A DNA stretch of 64,000 nucleotides from assembly GCF_017741815.1 (NCBI RefSeq), contig NZ_JAGHMF010000004.1, forward strand, positions 62,001 to 126,000, read 5' to 3'. Origin of the DNA: Rhizobium sp. 16-488-2b. Its GTDB lineage: Bacteria > Pseudomonadota > Alphaproteobacteria > Rhizobiales > Rhizobiaceae. The notes beneath the pieces are model-generated. The model was not told the origin of the DNA. It saw only the letters and a list, made by a program, of their open reading frames with translations, and did no database searches. The position numbers and the translations under genes were made by a program. This document shows positions 12,126-21,247 of this stretch, piece after piece (positions within the stretch are counted from its first letter, which is position 1; every line of letters starts with the position of its first letter).

Positions 12126-12141
12126 ATGGATGCGAGACATC

Positions 12142-12172
12142 GTGACCGCCGCCGGAGGAGCGCGGCGGTCAC
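12142..12172 (+). promoter_or_regulatory. Intercistronic hairpin between ctaD and ctaB
   Basis: A perfect 10-bp inverted repeat (gtgaccgccg / cggcggtcac) with an 11-nt loop, 16 bp past the ctaD stop and 24 bp before ctaB. There is no T-run. It could stabilise the 3' end of the subunit I message or attenuate readthrough into the assembly genes. Confidence 0.5.
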
Positions 12173-12196
12173 CGTTCAGTTTTCAGGACAATACCA

Positions 12197-13153
12197 ATGA
12201 CAGTCATCGACGATCGCAGCAGCCTAGCCGACGACAGCGAGTTTCGCATGTCGGAAGCCAGCGCACGCGATTACTTCGAGCTTCTCAAGCCGCGCGTCAT
12301 GTCGCTTGTGGTCTTTACCGCATTCGCCGGCCTGATCGTGGCGCCCGGCCACATCAACCCGATCATCGGCATCATCGCGGTGCTCTGCATCGCCGTCGGC
12401 GCTGGCGCATCCGGCGCGCTCAACATGTGGTATGACGCCGATATCGATGCGGTGATGACCCGCACCGCCAAGCGCCCGATTCCGGCTGGCCGCATCGCCC
12501 CCAACGAGGCGCTCGCCTTCGGCCTCGTGCTTTCCTGCTTTTCCGTGTCGATCCTCGGGCTCGCCGTCAATTGGCTCGCAGCCTCGATCCTCGCCTTCAC
12601 CATCTTCTTCTACGCCGTCGTCTACACGATGTGGCTGAAGCGCTCGACGCCGCAAAACATCGTCATCGGCGGTGCCGCCGGTGCTTTCCCCCCGATGATC
12701 GGCTGGGCCTGCGTAACCGATAGCGTCACCATCGAAAGCACGGTTCTCTTCCTCATCATTTTCCTCTGGACGCCGGCTCACTTCTGGGCGCTGGCACTGT
12801 TCAAGATGCGCGATTATCAGTCCGTCGGCGTGCCGATGCTGCCGAATGTCTCGGGCGAGCGCACCACCAAGAACCAGATCGTCGTCTACGCCGTCTTGAC
12901 CGCTTTCAGCGCCGTGGCGCCGACCTTCCTCGGCTTTGCCAGCACCGGCTATGGCGTCGTCGCCGGCCTGCTCAGCGCCGTCTTCGTCTACTGGTCCGTC
13001 ATCTGCTGGCGCATGCCCGATGGCGACGAGAAGATGGTGCCGGCCAAGAAGCTCTTCGCCTATTCGATCTTCTATCTCTTCGCCATCTTCTCGGCGCTGA
13101 TGTTCGACCGCCTGGCGTCCTTCCTGATGACGCATTGGGGAGCCGGCCTTTGA
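12197..13153 (+). CDS. ctaB: Protoheme IX farnesyltransferase (heme O synthase)
   Basis: 318 residues with about nine membrane helices. It transfers a farnesyl group to heme B, the first step from heme B to heme A needed by subunit I. The prenyltransferase Asp-rich motif is seen in [15 protein letters not shown], followed by KRPIPAGRI. The second loop shows [15 protein letters not shown]. The stop codon overlaps the TTG start of the next small gene (TTTGA), suggesting translational coupling. Confidence 0.96.
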   Translation: MTVIDDRSSLADDSEFRMSEASARDYFELLKPRVMSLVVFTAFAGLIVAPGHINPIIGIIAVLCIAVGAGASGALNMWYDADIDAVMTRTAKRPIPAGRIAPNEALAFGLVLSCFSVSILGLAVNWLAASILAFTIFFYAVVYTMWLKRSTPQNIVIGGAAGAFPPMIGWACVTDSVTIESTVLFLIIFLWTPAHFWALALFKMRDYQSVGVPMLPNVSGERTTKNQIVVYAVLTAFSAVAPTFLGFASTGYGVVAGLLSAVFVYWSVICWRMPDGDEKMVPAKKLFAYSIFYLFAIFSALMFDRLASFLMTHWGAGL

Positions 13154-13278
13154 TCGAGACCGTCAAGCTCACCGATGCCCAGCGCAAGTCCCGCCGCAAC
13201 CGCAACGTTGCGCTTGGCCTCGTGCTGGCCGCTCTGGTCGTCATTTTCTACGCCATAACCATCGTGAAATTCACTTGA
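13150..13278 (+). CDS. CtaF-like small single-pass membrane protein
   Basis: A 42-residue frame starting with TTG at 13150, overlapping the ctaB stop by 4 bases and ending 9 bp before ctaG. The sequence is a charged N-terminus ([12 protein letters not shown]) followed by one hydrophobic helix (about residues 20-40) ending IVKFT. A short gene of this kind sits in the same place in other rhizobial cta operons and is usually labelled CtaF or CoxF. A role in oxidase assembly is inferred only from position. Confidence 0.75.
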   Translation: MIETVKLTDAQRKSRRNRNVALGLVLAALVVIFYAITIVKFT

Positions 13279-13287
13279 GGGCATGAG

Positions 13288-13893
13288 ATGAGCGAAGCGC
13301 AAAGCACGCCGAGAAAACCGCGCAACAATGGCGCCGTCGTTTTCATGTGCCTTGCCTTCGTCTTCGGCATGGGCGCGGCAAGCTATGCCGCCGTGCCGCT
13401 CTATCGCATGTTCTGTCAGCTCACCGGCTATAACGGCACGACGCAGCGCGTCGAGCAGGCCTCGACTGTCATCCTCGACCGCAAGATGCGCGTCACCTTC
13501 GATGCCAATGTCGCGCCGGGGTTGGATTGGGAGTTCAAGCCCGTCGAGCGCGAGGTCAATCCGCGCATCGGCGAAACGATCCAGGTGAATTTCACCGCCG
13601 TCAACAAGTCAGACAAGCCGCAGCGCGGCCAGGCCGTGTTCAACGTCACGCCGGGCGAGGCGGGTGTCTATTTCAACAAGGTGCAGTGCTTCTGCTTCAA
13701 CGAGACCGAGCTCAAGCCGGGCGAGAAGCTGGAAATGCCTGTCGTCTTCTACATCGACGCCGATATCGTCAAGGCCGTGGAATCCAAGGATATTCACACG
13801 GTCACCTTGTCTTACACGTTCTATCCGAAGGAAGGACCGAAGCCGGTGGCTTCGCGCGAGGATGGAACGCAAACGCTTGAAAAGAAACTTTGA
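13288..13893 (+). CDS. ctaG: Cytochrome c oxidase assembly protein, Cox11/CtaG type
   Basis: 201 residues with an N-terminal membrane anchor (about residues 15-35) and a periplasmic immunoglobulin-like domain. The copper-binding motif CFCFNE is intact, and the conserved upstream Cys of [11 protein letters not shown] is present. Cox11 proteins insert copper into the CuB centre of subunit I. A second ATG lies 5 bp upstream in another frame. The start at 13288 gives the expected family N-terminus. Confidence 0.95.
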   Translation: MSEAQSTPRKPRNNGAVVFMCLAFVFGMGAASYAAVPLYRMFCQLTGYNGTTQRVEQASTVILDRKMRVTFDANVAPGLDWEFKPVEREVNPRIGETIQVNFTAVNKSDKPQRGQAVFNVTPGEAGVYFNKVQCFCFNETELKPGEKLEMPVVFYIDADIVKAVESKDIHTVTLSYTFYPKEGPKPVASREDGTQTLEKKL

Positions 13894-13950
13894 TACTGGG
13901 TTCGTTTCCGGCTAAGCCGGAGCGGAGAGGATAGGTCCGGGGGAGTCCAA

Positions 13951-14829
13951 ATGGCCGAAGCGCATCAGAAACATCACGATTATCACATCATAGATCCGAG
14001 CCCGTGGCCGATATTGGCTTCGTTCGGCGCCTTCGTCATGACCTTTGGCGGCGTCGGCTACATGCGCTATCTCAACGGCGGCTCGCTGCACATCTTCGGC
14101 ATCGAATGGGCCCATCCCTGGCTGTTCTTCATCGGCCTTGCGGTCGTTCTTTACGTGATGTTCGGCTGGTGGGCCGATACCGTCAAGGAAGCCCATGAGG
14201 GCGCCCACACTCGCGTCGTCTCGCTGCATCTGCGCTACGGCATGATCATGTTCATCGCCTCGGAGGTGATGTTCTTCGTGGCCTGGTTCTGGGCCTATTT
14301 CGACGCCAGCCTCTATCCGCACGAAGCCATCCAGGCCTCGCGTCTGGCCTTCACCGGTGGTCAGTGGCCGCCGAAGGGCATCGAGGTGCTCGACCCCTGG
14401 CACCTGCCGATCTACAACACCGTCATCCTGCTGCTCTCGGGCACCACGGTCACCTGGGCGCACCACGCGCTGCTGCACAACGACCGCAAGGGCCTCATCC
14501 AGGGCCTGACGCTGACGGTGCTGCTCGGCGTCCTGTTCTCCAGCGTCCAGGCCTACGAATACGCCCACGCGCCGTTTGCCTTCAAGAACTCGATCTACGG
14601 CGCCACCTTCTTCATGGCGACCGGCTTCCACGGCTTCCACGTGCTCGTCGGCACGATCTTCCTGATCGTCTGCCTGATCCGCGCCATGCGCGGCGACTTC
14701 ACCCCCAAGCAACACTTCGGTTTCGAAGCGGCGGCCTGGTACTGGCACTTCGTCGACGTGGTCTGGCTCTTCCTGTTCTTCTCGATCTACGTCTGGGGCG
14801 GCTGGGGCGCACCACTCGCGGCCGGGTGA
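13951..14829 (+). CDS. ctaE: Cytochrome c oxidase subunit III
   Basis: 292 residues with seven predicted membrane helices, including the conserved [13 protein letters not shown] and [18 protein letters not shown] blocks. Subunit III carries no metal but stabilises the core and proton uptake. GGGGGAG precedes the ATG. In related Rhizobiaceae the DUF983 and SURF1 genes follow within about 100 bp. Here they are 9.6 kb away, beyond a strong terminator and an accessory block. Confidence 0.97.
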   Translation: MAEAHQKHHDYHIIDPSPWPILASFGAFVMTFGGVGYMRYLNGGSLHIFGIEWAHPWLFFIGLAVVLYVMFGWWADTVKEAHEGAHTRVVSLHLRYGMIMFIASEVMFFVAWFWAYFDASLYPHEAIQASRLAFTGGQWPPKGIEVLDPWHLPIYNTVILLLSGTTVTWAHHALLHNDRKGLIQGLTLTVLLGVLFSSVQAYEYAHAPFAFKNSIYGATFFMATGFHGFHVLVGTIFLIVCLIRAMRGDFTPKQHFGFEAAAWYWHFVDVVWLFLFFSIYVWGGWGAPLAAG

Positions 14830-14869
14830 GGGCTGCGGAAAGACGGATCACAGAGACCGCCTGAAATGC

Positions 14870-14907
14870 AAATGCGGAGCCATCGACAGGTGGCTCCGCA
14901 TTTTTTT
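14870..14907 (+). terminator. Strong rho-independent terminator after ctaE
   Basis: A perfect 13-bp stem (aaatgcggagcca / tggctccgcattt) with an 8-nt loop runs into seven T residues. A copy differing by one loop base occurs at 19286-19323. The flanking words gtgagggctgcg and atgcaaatgcgg are shared too. Confidence 0.92.
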
Positions 14908-14947
14908 GTTTTGGGAGTTTTCGGCCCTCAGCTTCGTCTCACCTGTA

Positions 14948-15059
14948 GCCCCCTCACCCTACCCTCTCCCCGAGGGGAGAGGGGAAGAGACCGCAGAGGG
15001 CGCCGCTTTTCCCTTCTCCCCAGCGGGGAGAAGGTGCCCAAAGGGCGGATGAGGGGGCT
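14948..15059. repeat. RIME-like palindromic intergenic repeat, copy 1
   Basis: Two palindromes (ctctccccgaggggagag and cttctccccagcggggagaag) bracketed by ccccctcac and gatgaggggg. The same modules recur in gene-free gaps throughout the window. Confidence 0.88.
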
Positions 15060-15329
15060 TCGGATGGTGAGCTAACCACATCTGCGGATAACCTGCGGAC
15101 GAAGTCGGCTTCTTGCCCGAAGCGGCCATAAGGATGCGTTTGACCGAAAGCGCGAGGCATCCCATTCAGGCTGCCCTCTTCATTAGGCGTCTGTCTTGCA
15201 ACTATATCCGGCGTGCGCGTAGGATGTCTTGCAATCGCGAATTGTCTTCGGAGATCAAATGCCATCAGTTCGAATGTACTACTTGAAAAGACCCACTTCG
15301 GCTGCCCAGCTCCCAGTTGACTGTCTTCC
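15060..15329. other. Intergenic stretch without a convincing gene
   Basis: About 270 bp at the left end of the accessory block. A minus-strand frame runs through it from the neighbouring gene into the repeat, but it has no start signal or recognised domain. It may be decayed coding sequence. Confidence 0.4.
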
Positions 15330-15686
15330 ATGAGTATCGGGGAGCAGTGGAGCATTCTCCTGCTCGGCCTTCTCGCTACATTTCCCGGTGGCTCAGTCGG
15401 CGCGGCAATGGCCGGTGGATCGTGGTGGAAAGGGGCTACCTCCGTCATCGTGGGTGTCCCTTTGTCCATCGTCTTTTTCTTGGTTATGCACGGGTCGGGT
15501 TCTGTCCCCTTTTTGGCCGCTTACCAGCTAATATGCTTTGTCGCTGTCGTTTGCATGTTGGGCACGATGCTTGCGATGCCCTTCCGTCACATTCTCGGCG
15601 TAGTCGTTGGCTCGCTGCTATCTGGGGCCTTGGCCGCAGGTGCGACCTTTTGCTTAATCTCTCTCCAACATGCCGCGAGCTTGTAG
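15330..15686 (+). CDS. Hypothetical four-helix membrane protein
   Basis: 118 residues, mostly hydrophobic, with four likely transmembrane segments (about residues 7-28, 33-55, 60-82 and 87-112). I do not recognise the family. The only soluble part is a few residues at each end. The local composition is less GC-rich than the oxidase genes, which fits an accessory location. No partner gene is evident. The nearest neighbour, an SDR gene, is convergent. Confidence 0.5.
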   Translation: MSIGEQWSILLLGLLATFPGGSVGAAMAGGSWWKGATSVIVGVPLSIVFFLVMHGSGSVPFLAAYQLICFVAVVCMLGTMLAMPFRHILGVVVGSLLSGALAAGATFCLISLQHAASL

Positions 15687-15790
15687 GAAGCTGTTAGAAG
15701 GGTTGCCTCGACCGCCCTGCCGATCTTTCAGACGCAGTTGAATGACTGCTGTCGGTGCGAAGCGATGAGACCGCAGTCGGCCCAAACCAG

Positions 15791-16534
15791 TCATTGCATG
15801 ATCAACCCACCATCGACTGCGTATTGGCTTCCAGTGACATAGGACGAGTCCGTCGAAAGAAGAAAAAGGGCTACGGCGGCAGCCTCATCGGGGGTGCCGA
15901 CACGCCCAAGAGGGACCTGTTCCACGACAAAATTCTCGAATCCCTTCCGCGCTTCATTGGGAAGAAAACTTCGGAAATTCGTTTCAATCGGTCCGGGCAC
16001 GAGGGTGTTTACTCGAATCCCCCGCGGCGCAAGCGCCGTAGCCCAGGATCTGGCCATTGCAACAACGGCACCTTTTGTTGCCGCATAAAGACCGGTTGCT
16101 GCCGCGCCTTCATAGGTCGAGCTGGACGATGTAACGACAACCGACGCCCCTTCAGCAAGGTATGGAGAGAGCGCTGCGAGTTGCAGCATCGGGCCGCGCA
16201 CGTTGGTTGCCATCATGCGGTCGAATTCGGAGGCGACCAAATCCTCCGGCGATCCCAGCGTCGCAAAAGCAGCGTTGAGCCACAGGCCATCCAACGGACC
16301 GATAGAAGCGACAGTTTCCGCCAGCGCCGTAGCGGTCGGTTCTGCTGCATCATTCTTAATAACAACAGCCTTCTCTCCAAACTCCAGCTTCGCGGAGGTC
16401 AGGCGTTCCTCGTTCAAGCCTGTCAAAAGCACCGTGCCACCCTCGGCGATGACACGCCGTGCGCCGACCAGACCCATGCCGCTCGTGCCGCCGGTGATTA
16501 GAATGCGTTTGTCGCTAAAGCGGCTCATCGTCAT
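15791..16534 (-). CDS. Short-chain dehydrogenase/reductase
   Basis: 247 residues, classical SDR. The cofactor motif TGGTSGMGLVGA (TGxxxGxG), the NAG-equivalent region, the catalytic Ser block VVTSSSSTYEG and YAATKGAV (YxxxK) are all present, with PGPIETNF after them. The substrate is unknown. It follows the AraC-type regulator and a 73-residue protein on the same strand, so it may be the last gene of a regulator-led transcription unit that is divergent from an MFS exporter. Confidence 0.9.
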   Translation of the reverse strand: MTMSRFSDKRILITGGTSGMGLVGARRVIAEGGTVLLTGLNEERLTSAKLEFGEKAVVIKNDAAEPTATALAETVASIGPLDGLWLNAAFATLGSPEDLVASEFDRMMATNVRGPMLQLAALSPYLAEGASVVVTSSSSTYEGAAATGLYAATKGAVVAMARSWATALAPRGIRVNTLVPGPIETNFRSFLPNEARKGFENFVVEQVPLGRVGTPDEAAAVALFLLSTDSSYVTGSQYAVDGGLIMQ

Positions 16535-16671
16535 CTCCCGATACAGAATTGCGTTTCGAAATACGTCCTTCTACCCGCGTTCTAACATGGCTGGCAGTGA
16601 CAGGTATTGGCGCGAAGCTGTCTCCCGCCTTTACCTATGTGCCGCAACCTCACCGCCCAATGAGCGGCCGA

Positions 16672-16893
16672 TCACGCCAACTCCTTGAGAATCAAAATCC
16701 GGTTCGCGGTCGCGAACGCAATGACCCCGTCCTGCTCGAGCGCCCGCAACACCGCTTTGATCTCCGCGGGCGTGAATCCATCAACGCCCAGCCGTTCGAT
16801 GACATCAAGCAGGTTGATCGTCACGTCAGGCTTGGCCTTCAGCGCGCGCAGCCGTCCGATCAAGGCGTTTTCGGTATCGTCAAATCGGCTCAT
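16672..16893 (-). CDS. Small conserved-looking hypothetical protein (73 aa)
   Basis: The frame starts 10 bp after the AraC gene on the same strand and reads MSRFDDTENALIGRLRALKA with a C-terminus VIAFATANRILILKELA. The middle (VIERLGVDGFTPAEIKAVLRALEQDGVI) looks like a winged-helix fragment, so a small DNA-binding or adaptor protein is possible. This is inference from pattern only. Its spacing in the AraC-SDR unit makes translation likely. Confidence 0.5.
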   Translation of the reverse strand: MSRFDDTENALIGRLRALKAKPDVTINLLDVIERLGVDGFTPAEIKAVLRALEQDGVIAFATANRILILKELA

Positions 16894-16902
16894 CGGCTCA
16901 CC

Positions 16903-17847
16903 TCAGCCGGCAATCGGCGCAACAGCGCCATTCCGCTTCTCGCGAAAATGGCTCGGCGAAGCACCGATCACGCGCTTGAACGCGCGGCTGAAGGACGCCT
17001 CCGAATCGTAACCCAGCCGTTCGGCGACGGTTGCCACCCGCTGGCCCTCGCGTAGCCATTCATGGGCCTGGTGCATGCGCATCCGCGCCACGTAGCGCGC
17101 CGGCGTTTCGCCGACGACGCTGACGAAGCGCTGGGCAAAGCCGGAGCGCGAGGCGCCCATGTGGCGCGCCAGTTCGTTCACGCTCCAGTCGTGCGCGGGA
17201 TCGAGGTGGATCGCGGCGAGCACCCGCCCGACTTCCGGGTTGCGCACGGCGGCAAGCCAGCCGCTTGCGTCGCCGCAGCCATGCTCCACCCATGTGCGGA
17301 TGATCGTGGCCGTCAACACATCGGCAAGGCGCGACAGGATACCTCCCGCACCCACCCGGTTCATCTCGACCTCCCGCATCATGGCGTCGAGCAACGGTGG
17401 GATCGTCGGCTCGCTCTTGGCCAGATCGCTGGTGCGCATCACATCGGGCATCAGGTTGAGGAGCGGATGCCGCTTGTCGACATTGAAGCGCATGACGGCG
17501 AAAAAGATGAGGTTGTTGCTGTCGGTACATGGACATTGCAGGTCCACGATGCCATCGCAGAGCGGCTTGCGCGGCAGGCAGTCGACCGGGGTCGGCGAAA
17601 TGCCCGGTTCGCTCGCGATCACATGCGCGTCGCCGCGCGGCAAGAGCACGGCGTCGCCGGGGCGCAGCTCCGTCCACTCGCCGTCGGGTGCCTGCAGATA
17701 GGCGCTGCCCGCCGCCAGGAAGTGAAATCGCGCTTCCGCCTGCGCCGGATAGGCCGTGGCCCAGGGCGCTGATGGCTGGCAGCGACCATATTCGACACCA
17801 TCGAGCCGCAGCCCGCGCAGCATCTCGGTCAATGGATCGGTCATCAT
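16903..17847 (-). CDS. AraC-family transcriptional regulator with cupin sensor domain
   Basis: 314 residues. The N-terminal ~170 residues form a cupin-type effector domain (FHFLAAGSAYLQ, PGDAVLLPRGDAHVI). The C-terminal ~100 residues carry two helix-turn-helix motifs, ending with the AraC signature AERLGYDSEASFSRAFKR. A Cys-rich spot, DLQCPCTDSN, in the middle might sense redox or metal. It is transcribed divergently from the MFS exporter with a gap of about 104 bp and probably controls it. Confidence 0.9.
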   Translation of the reverse strand: MMTDPLTEMLRGLRLDGVEYGRCQPSAPWATAYPAQAEARFHFLAAGSAYLQAPDGEWTELRPGDAVLLPRGDAHVIASEPGISPTPVDCLPRKPLCDGIVDLQCPCTDSNNLIFFAVMRFNVDKRHPLLNLMPDVMRTSDLAKSEPTIPPLLDAMMREVEMNRVGAGGILSRLADVLTATIIRTWVEHGCGDASGWLAAVRNPEVGRVLAAIHLDPAHDWSVNELARHMGASRSGFAQRFVSVVGETPARYVARMRMHQAHEWLREGQRVATVAERLGYDSEASFSRAFKRVIGASPSHFREKRNGAVAPIAG

Positions 17848-17951
17848 GGCCTCCGGCAGGTTTGGACGAATTGTTATGGTTTATAGCTTTTCCAGCATGG
17901 AAACGCCAGATGCTTGAGCGTAGCGTCGCCGCAGAAATGACGGAGATGCAT

Positions 17952-19154
17952 ATGAACATTCACTCGGAGATCAACCACCCAGCCGTAAAGGGCGAGACAC
18001 CTGCCGCATGGGCAGGCGTTGTTTCGCTGTCGCTTGGTGTATTTGGGCTCGTGACGGCGGAATTTCTACCCGCGAGCCTGCTGACACCGATGTCGCATGA
18101 CCTTGGCGTCAGCCTCGGCGCGGCCGGGCAATCGGTGACGGCGACAGCCGTGGTCGGCGCGCTGGCTGGCCCCGGCATCGTGCTCGGCACGGCCCGCTTC
18201 GACCGACGCTACACGCTGCTCGCGCTCACAAGCCTGCTCATCATCTCGAGCCTGATCGCCGCCACGGCAAACGGGCTGGTGACCTTGCTCCTGTCGCGCG
18301 CGCTGCTCGGCGTCGGGCTTGGCGGCTTCTGGGCGATGTCGCTGGCGCTTGCCATGCGCCTCGTGCCGGAGCGGCTGATGCCGCGCGCAATGGCGATCGT
18401 CATGACCGGCGTGTCCGCCGCCACCGTCTGTGCGGCACCTGTCGGAGCCTGGGTCGGCGAGGCGTTCGGCTGGCGCGCGGCCTTCTGGATCGCCTCCGCG
18501 CTGGGCGTCGTCGCGTTCCTGGTCCAGGCGTTCACGCTTCCGGCCATGCCGCCGACAGGCTCGGGCGGCCTCGGCACGATGGCCCAGGTCTTGCGCCGTC
18601 CGGCCATCCGGCTCGGCCTCGTCACCATTCTCTTCGTCGTCGCCGGTCACTTCGCGGGCTTCACCTTCATCCGCCCCTTTCTTGAAACGGTGCCGCATTT
18701 CGGCGTCGAGGCGATTTCCGGCATCCTTCTCGCCTTCGGCGTCGGCGGCTTTATCGGCAATATCGCCGGCGGCCTGATCGCCGAGCGCAACACGACGCTT
18801 GCGATCACGCTTGCCGCCTCAGGCATTGCCGTCACCGCCTTCCTGCTTGCCTTCGCCGGTGAGGCGCCGGCGCTGGCCGCCATTGCGACCGCCCTGTGGG
18901 GCTTCGCCTTCGGCGCATTGCCGGTCAGCGTGCAAAGCTTCATCACCGAGGCTGCCGCCGACGAGGCCGAGAGCGCCGGCGCCCTCATGCTGACGACGTT
19001 TCAGGTCGCGATTTCGAGTGGCGCCGTGCTTGGCGGGCTGATCGTGGATGCTCAAGGTGCGGCAGGCGTCTTCGCCTTCGCCGGTATCGCGGCCCTGCTC
19101 GGCGCCACGCTTGTTGGCGTCGCCAGCCGCCGCAGGATGGTCGCAGCGGGCTGA
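17952..19154 (+). CDS. MFS transporter, arabinose-efflux/drug-export type
   Basis: 400 residues and twelve predicted membrane helices. The open frame extends 140 codons upstream antisense to the AraC gene. The ATG at 17952 is chosen because GGAG lies 6 bp before it and hydrophobic homology starts soon after (WAGVVSLSLGVFGLVTAEFL). MFS marks are the motif-A-like loop TARFDRRYTLL and VGAWVGEAFGWRAAFWI. Family members export sugars, purines or drugs, and the substrate is unknown. Control by the divergent AraC protein is likely. Confidence 0.88.
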   Translation: MNIHSEINHPAVKGETPAAWAGVVSLSLGVFGLVTAEFLPASLLTPMSHDLGVSLGAAGQSVTATAVVGALAGPGIVLGTARFDRRYTLLALTSLLIISSLIAATANGLVTLLLSRALLGVGLGGFWAMSLALAMRLVPERLMPRAMAIVMTGVSAATVCAAPVGAWVGEAFGWRAAFWIASALGVVAFLVQAFTLPAMPPTGSGGLGTMAQVLRRPAIRLGLVTILFVVAGHFAGFTFIRPFLETVPHFGVEAISGILLAFGVGGFIGNIAGGLIAERNTTLAITLAASGIAVTAFLLAFAGEAPALAAIATALWGFAFGALPVSVQSFITEAAADEAESAGALMLTTFQVAISSGAVLGGLIVDAQGAAGVFAFAGIAALLGATLVGVASRRRMVAAG

Positions 19155-19285
19155 CCATGCCCGCTACGCATCTCGGCCCCGTTAGGTGATGAACCGCGCG
19201 CGGCCGACCTTCGCCCGCGATCGGCCCAGGCGGCGGGGTGAGGGCTGCGATAACGGATTGAAAGCGGCGGGCCCGCCACAGATGC

Positions 19286-19323
19286 AAATGCGGAGCCATC
19301 GAGAGGTGGCTCCGCATTTTTTT
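19286..19323 (+). terminator. Rho-independent terminator after the MFS gene
   Basis: A perfect 13-bp stem identical to the one after ctaE (14870-14907), with loop tcgagagg in place of tcgacagg and the same run of seven T residues. Confidence 0.9.
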
Positions 19324-19327
19324 GCGC

Positions 19328-20182
19328 TTATGCCGGGGCTCGTCCCGCACTGGCCATGCGGTACCCTCCATCCGTCCGTCGTGCGACATAGGCGAAGCCA
19401 CTCTCTGATAGATGCATCCCCGCGATCAGAAGTCGGTCCGAACTGGCAAGGTCGAGCAGCCCCGTTCGCGTCGTGGCGGCGAGCTGCGCATCCTGATCGA
19501 ATGCGATCGACACTTCGGGGCGCGGAATCTGAATCTCCGGAAAATGGACGATGTCTCCCCATACCAGGAGATTCTGGCCGCCGGATTCGAGACGATAGCC
19601 CGTGTGCCCTGCGGTATGACCCGGAAGTGGAACCGCCATCATGCCGGGAAGTACCTCGCCGGTATCAAAGGTGCGCAGCCTGTCGCGATAGCCATCGAAT
19701 GCTTGACGTGCCACGAGGAAGTTGCCGCGGGCCCGTTCAGGAGCGCGGCTCAGGTTGCCGTCATCTTGCCAGAATGCGACTTCCCGATGGTGGGCGAAAA
19801 GCTCGGCCTTCGGGAAGGCGGTTTCTCCCGAAGCGTCAATCAACCCGCCGACATGATCGGGATGGGCATGCGTCAGCAGGATTGCATCGATCGCCGAGGG
19901 GATGACGCCTGCAAGCAACAGATTGGCCCTCAATCGACCACCCCACTGCTTGAAACCGCCTGCTCCTGCGTCGATCAGTACAGTCCGTCCATTACCGCGC
20001 ACCAGATAGCAGTTGATATGCACGGAGGTATGATCTGTTATCCCCGCATTTTGCTGCATTCGAGCGGCATCGGCCGGATAAATGTTGGCCAGAAAATCGA
20101 AGCTGGCATGAAGATAGCCATCGCTGATCGCGGTGATCGTCAGATCGCCGACCGACTGGCTCGGCAATGCAAGACTGGACAT
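19328..20182 (-). CDS. Metallo-beta-lactamase-fold hydrolase
   Basis: 284 residues from the ATG complementary to 20180-20182, which has GGAGAAG upstream. The zinc motif THAHPDHVGG (HxHxDH) is present, followed by the metal His of GHTAGHTGY and the Asp of VWGDIVHF. Relatives include lactonases and glyoxalase II-type thioesterases. The substrate is not decidable. It is the last gene of a three-gene unit with a tautomerase-like protein and an alpha/beta-barrel protein, next to a divergent LysR regulator. Confidence 0.88.
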   Translation of the reverse strand: MSSLALPSQSVGDLTITAISDGYLHASFDFLANIYPADAARMQQNAGITDHTSVHINCYLVRGNGRTVLIDAGAGGFKQWGGRLRANLLLAGVIPSAIDAILLTHAHPDHVGGLIDASGETAFPKAELFAHHREVAFWQDDGNLSRAPERARGNFLVARQAFDGYRDRLRTFDTGEVLPGMMAVPLPGHTAGHTGYRLESGGQNLLVWGDIVHFPEIQIPRPEVSIAFDQDAQLAATTRTGLLDLASSDRLLIAGMHLSESGFAYVARRTDGGYRMASAGRAPA

Positions 20183-20199
20183 GGTTCTTCTCCTGGCGC

Positions 20200-20526
20200 T
20201 CAATTTCGTGCGTGGATGTTCGACGCTTCATAGCCAAAGCAGCGGATGCGCGCGGTAAGGCCAATCTTGCGGCTTATGGCCTCGTCCAGTCCTTCCATGA
20301 ACCGCGCCATGACCGCTGACGTCCGAAATGGCTCAAGACGATATTGAATCTCCGCGAACGCCGGATGCCCCCGGCCGTGTCGGACTGCGACATAGACGAT
20401 ATGCACGTTCACCAGTGCTGCCTGAAGAACGACCGTGCAGAGTTCACTGCACTGCTCGGCAAGGTCTGCAAGCGTTTCGTCCGGCGGCATCTTCTCCGCC
20501 GGGATGTAGATCTTGACGTTCGGCAT
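20200..20526 (-). CDS. Tautomerase-superfamily protein with N-terminal proline
   Basis: 108 residues from the ATG complementary to 20524-20526. This start is chosen over one three codons earlier because it places Pro at position 2 (MPNVKIYIPAEKM), the catalytic base in 4-oxalocrotonate tautomerase-type enzymes. The protein is longer than the classical 62-residue 4-OT and closer to CHMI/MIF-sized members. Reaction and substrate are unknown. It lies between the MBL gene and the hypothetical barrel gene, almost gapless. Confidence 0.65.
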   Translation of the reverse strand: MPNVKIYIPAEKMPPDETLADLAEQCSELCTVVLQAALVNVHIVYVAVRHGRGHPAFAEIQYRLEPFRTSAVMARFMEGLDEAISRKIGLTARIRCFGYEASNIHARN

Positions 20527-20531
20527 CGGGC

Positions 20532-21077
20532 TCACCGTGCCTGCCCGGAGGAGGCGCTAATCTCACCCGTCAATTGCGCCGTCATCGGCGCATAAAGATG
20601 CACATCCGCTGGCAGGCTTTCGATGTCAGGCGCATTGCCGCGCTCCACCTTGGCAATCCAGCGACATTCCGGGAATTTCTCCATGGCGACTGCGTGCATC
20701 GCATGCGGCGTGAGCCCCAGTTGGCTCAGCGGCTCAGACCCTCGGGCGCTCAACGCCAGATATTCGCCTTCCCCAATCGCCGGCGCTTGATCGACGCCAC
20801 TATAGAGGTTTCGATGCCAATCGGTGATGTGGCGCTGCCAACGCGCGAAATTGCCGCCGCCTTTTTGGCGATATTCGTCGCCCGTTAGAATATCGAGGCC
20901 ATCAATCGAATGAAGTGCGAGATAGACCGGGCAACCCCGGCTCAACGCCTTGAAACGCTGTGAGGTATGAAAGCCGCCTACCGAAATGAGGGCGGGCAAC
21001 TTGTCCAGGCTGTAAAAATCGTTCCATTCCGCTTCGCTGGCCGGATCAGCAAAGCTGCATTCTACCGTATAGATCAT
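20532..21077 (-). CDS. Hypothetical protein, probable dimeric alpha/beta-barrel fold
   Basis: 181 residues. The start MIYTVECSFADPASEAEWND and the repeated pattern near residue 85-120 (DWHRNLYSGVD) resemble DUF4286-like or EthD-like ferredoxin-fold proteins, a family of small-molecule binders and degraders. The function is unknown. It is the first gene of the LysR-adjacent operon and its ATG lies 170 bp from the divergent regulator. Confidence 0.6.
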   Translation of the reverse strand: MIYTVECSFADPASEAEWNDFYSLDKLPALISVGGFHTSQRFKALSRGCPVYLALHSIDGLDILTGDEYRQKGGGNFARWQRHITDWHRNLYSGVDQAPAIGEGEYLALSARGSEPLSQLGLTPHAMHAVAMEKFPECRWIAKVERGNAPDIESLPADVHLYAPMTAQLTGEISASSGQAR

Positions 21078-21119
21078 CGCACCACCTTCGACCGAAGGCG
21101 TGAAGCTTTCGGCCTTGTC

Positions 21120-21143
21120 TATCGTTGATATTTTCTCACGATA
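21120..21143. promoter_or_regulatory. Candidate LysR operator
   Basis: Inverted repeat TATCGT-N12-ACGATA in the divergent promoter region between the barrel-protein gene and the LysR gene, a layout typical of LysR-type binding sites. Confidence 0.45.
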
Positions 21144-21247
21144 GGCCGCCAGCTATTTTACATATATCGACACTTGGTCATGCTTCAGTGACATAATATC
21201 AAGCTGACGGCGGATCAAACGCTGAGCCCAGCCTCGTAGGAGCCACC

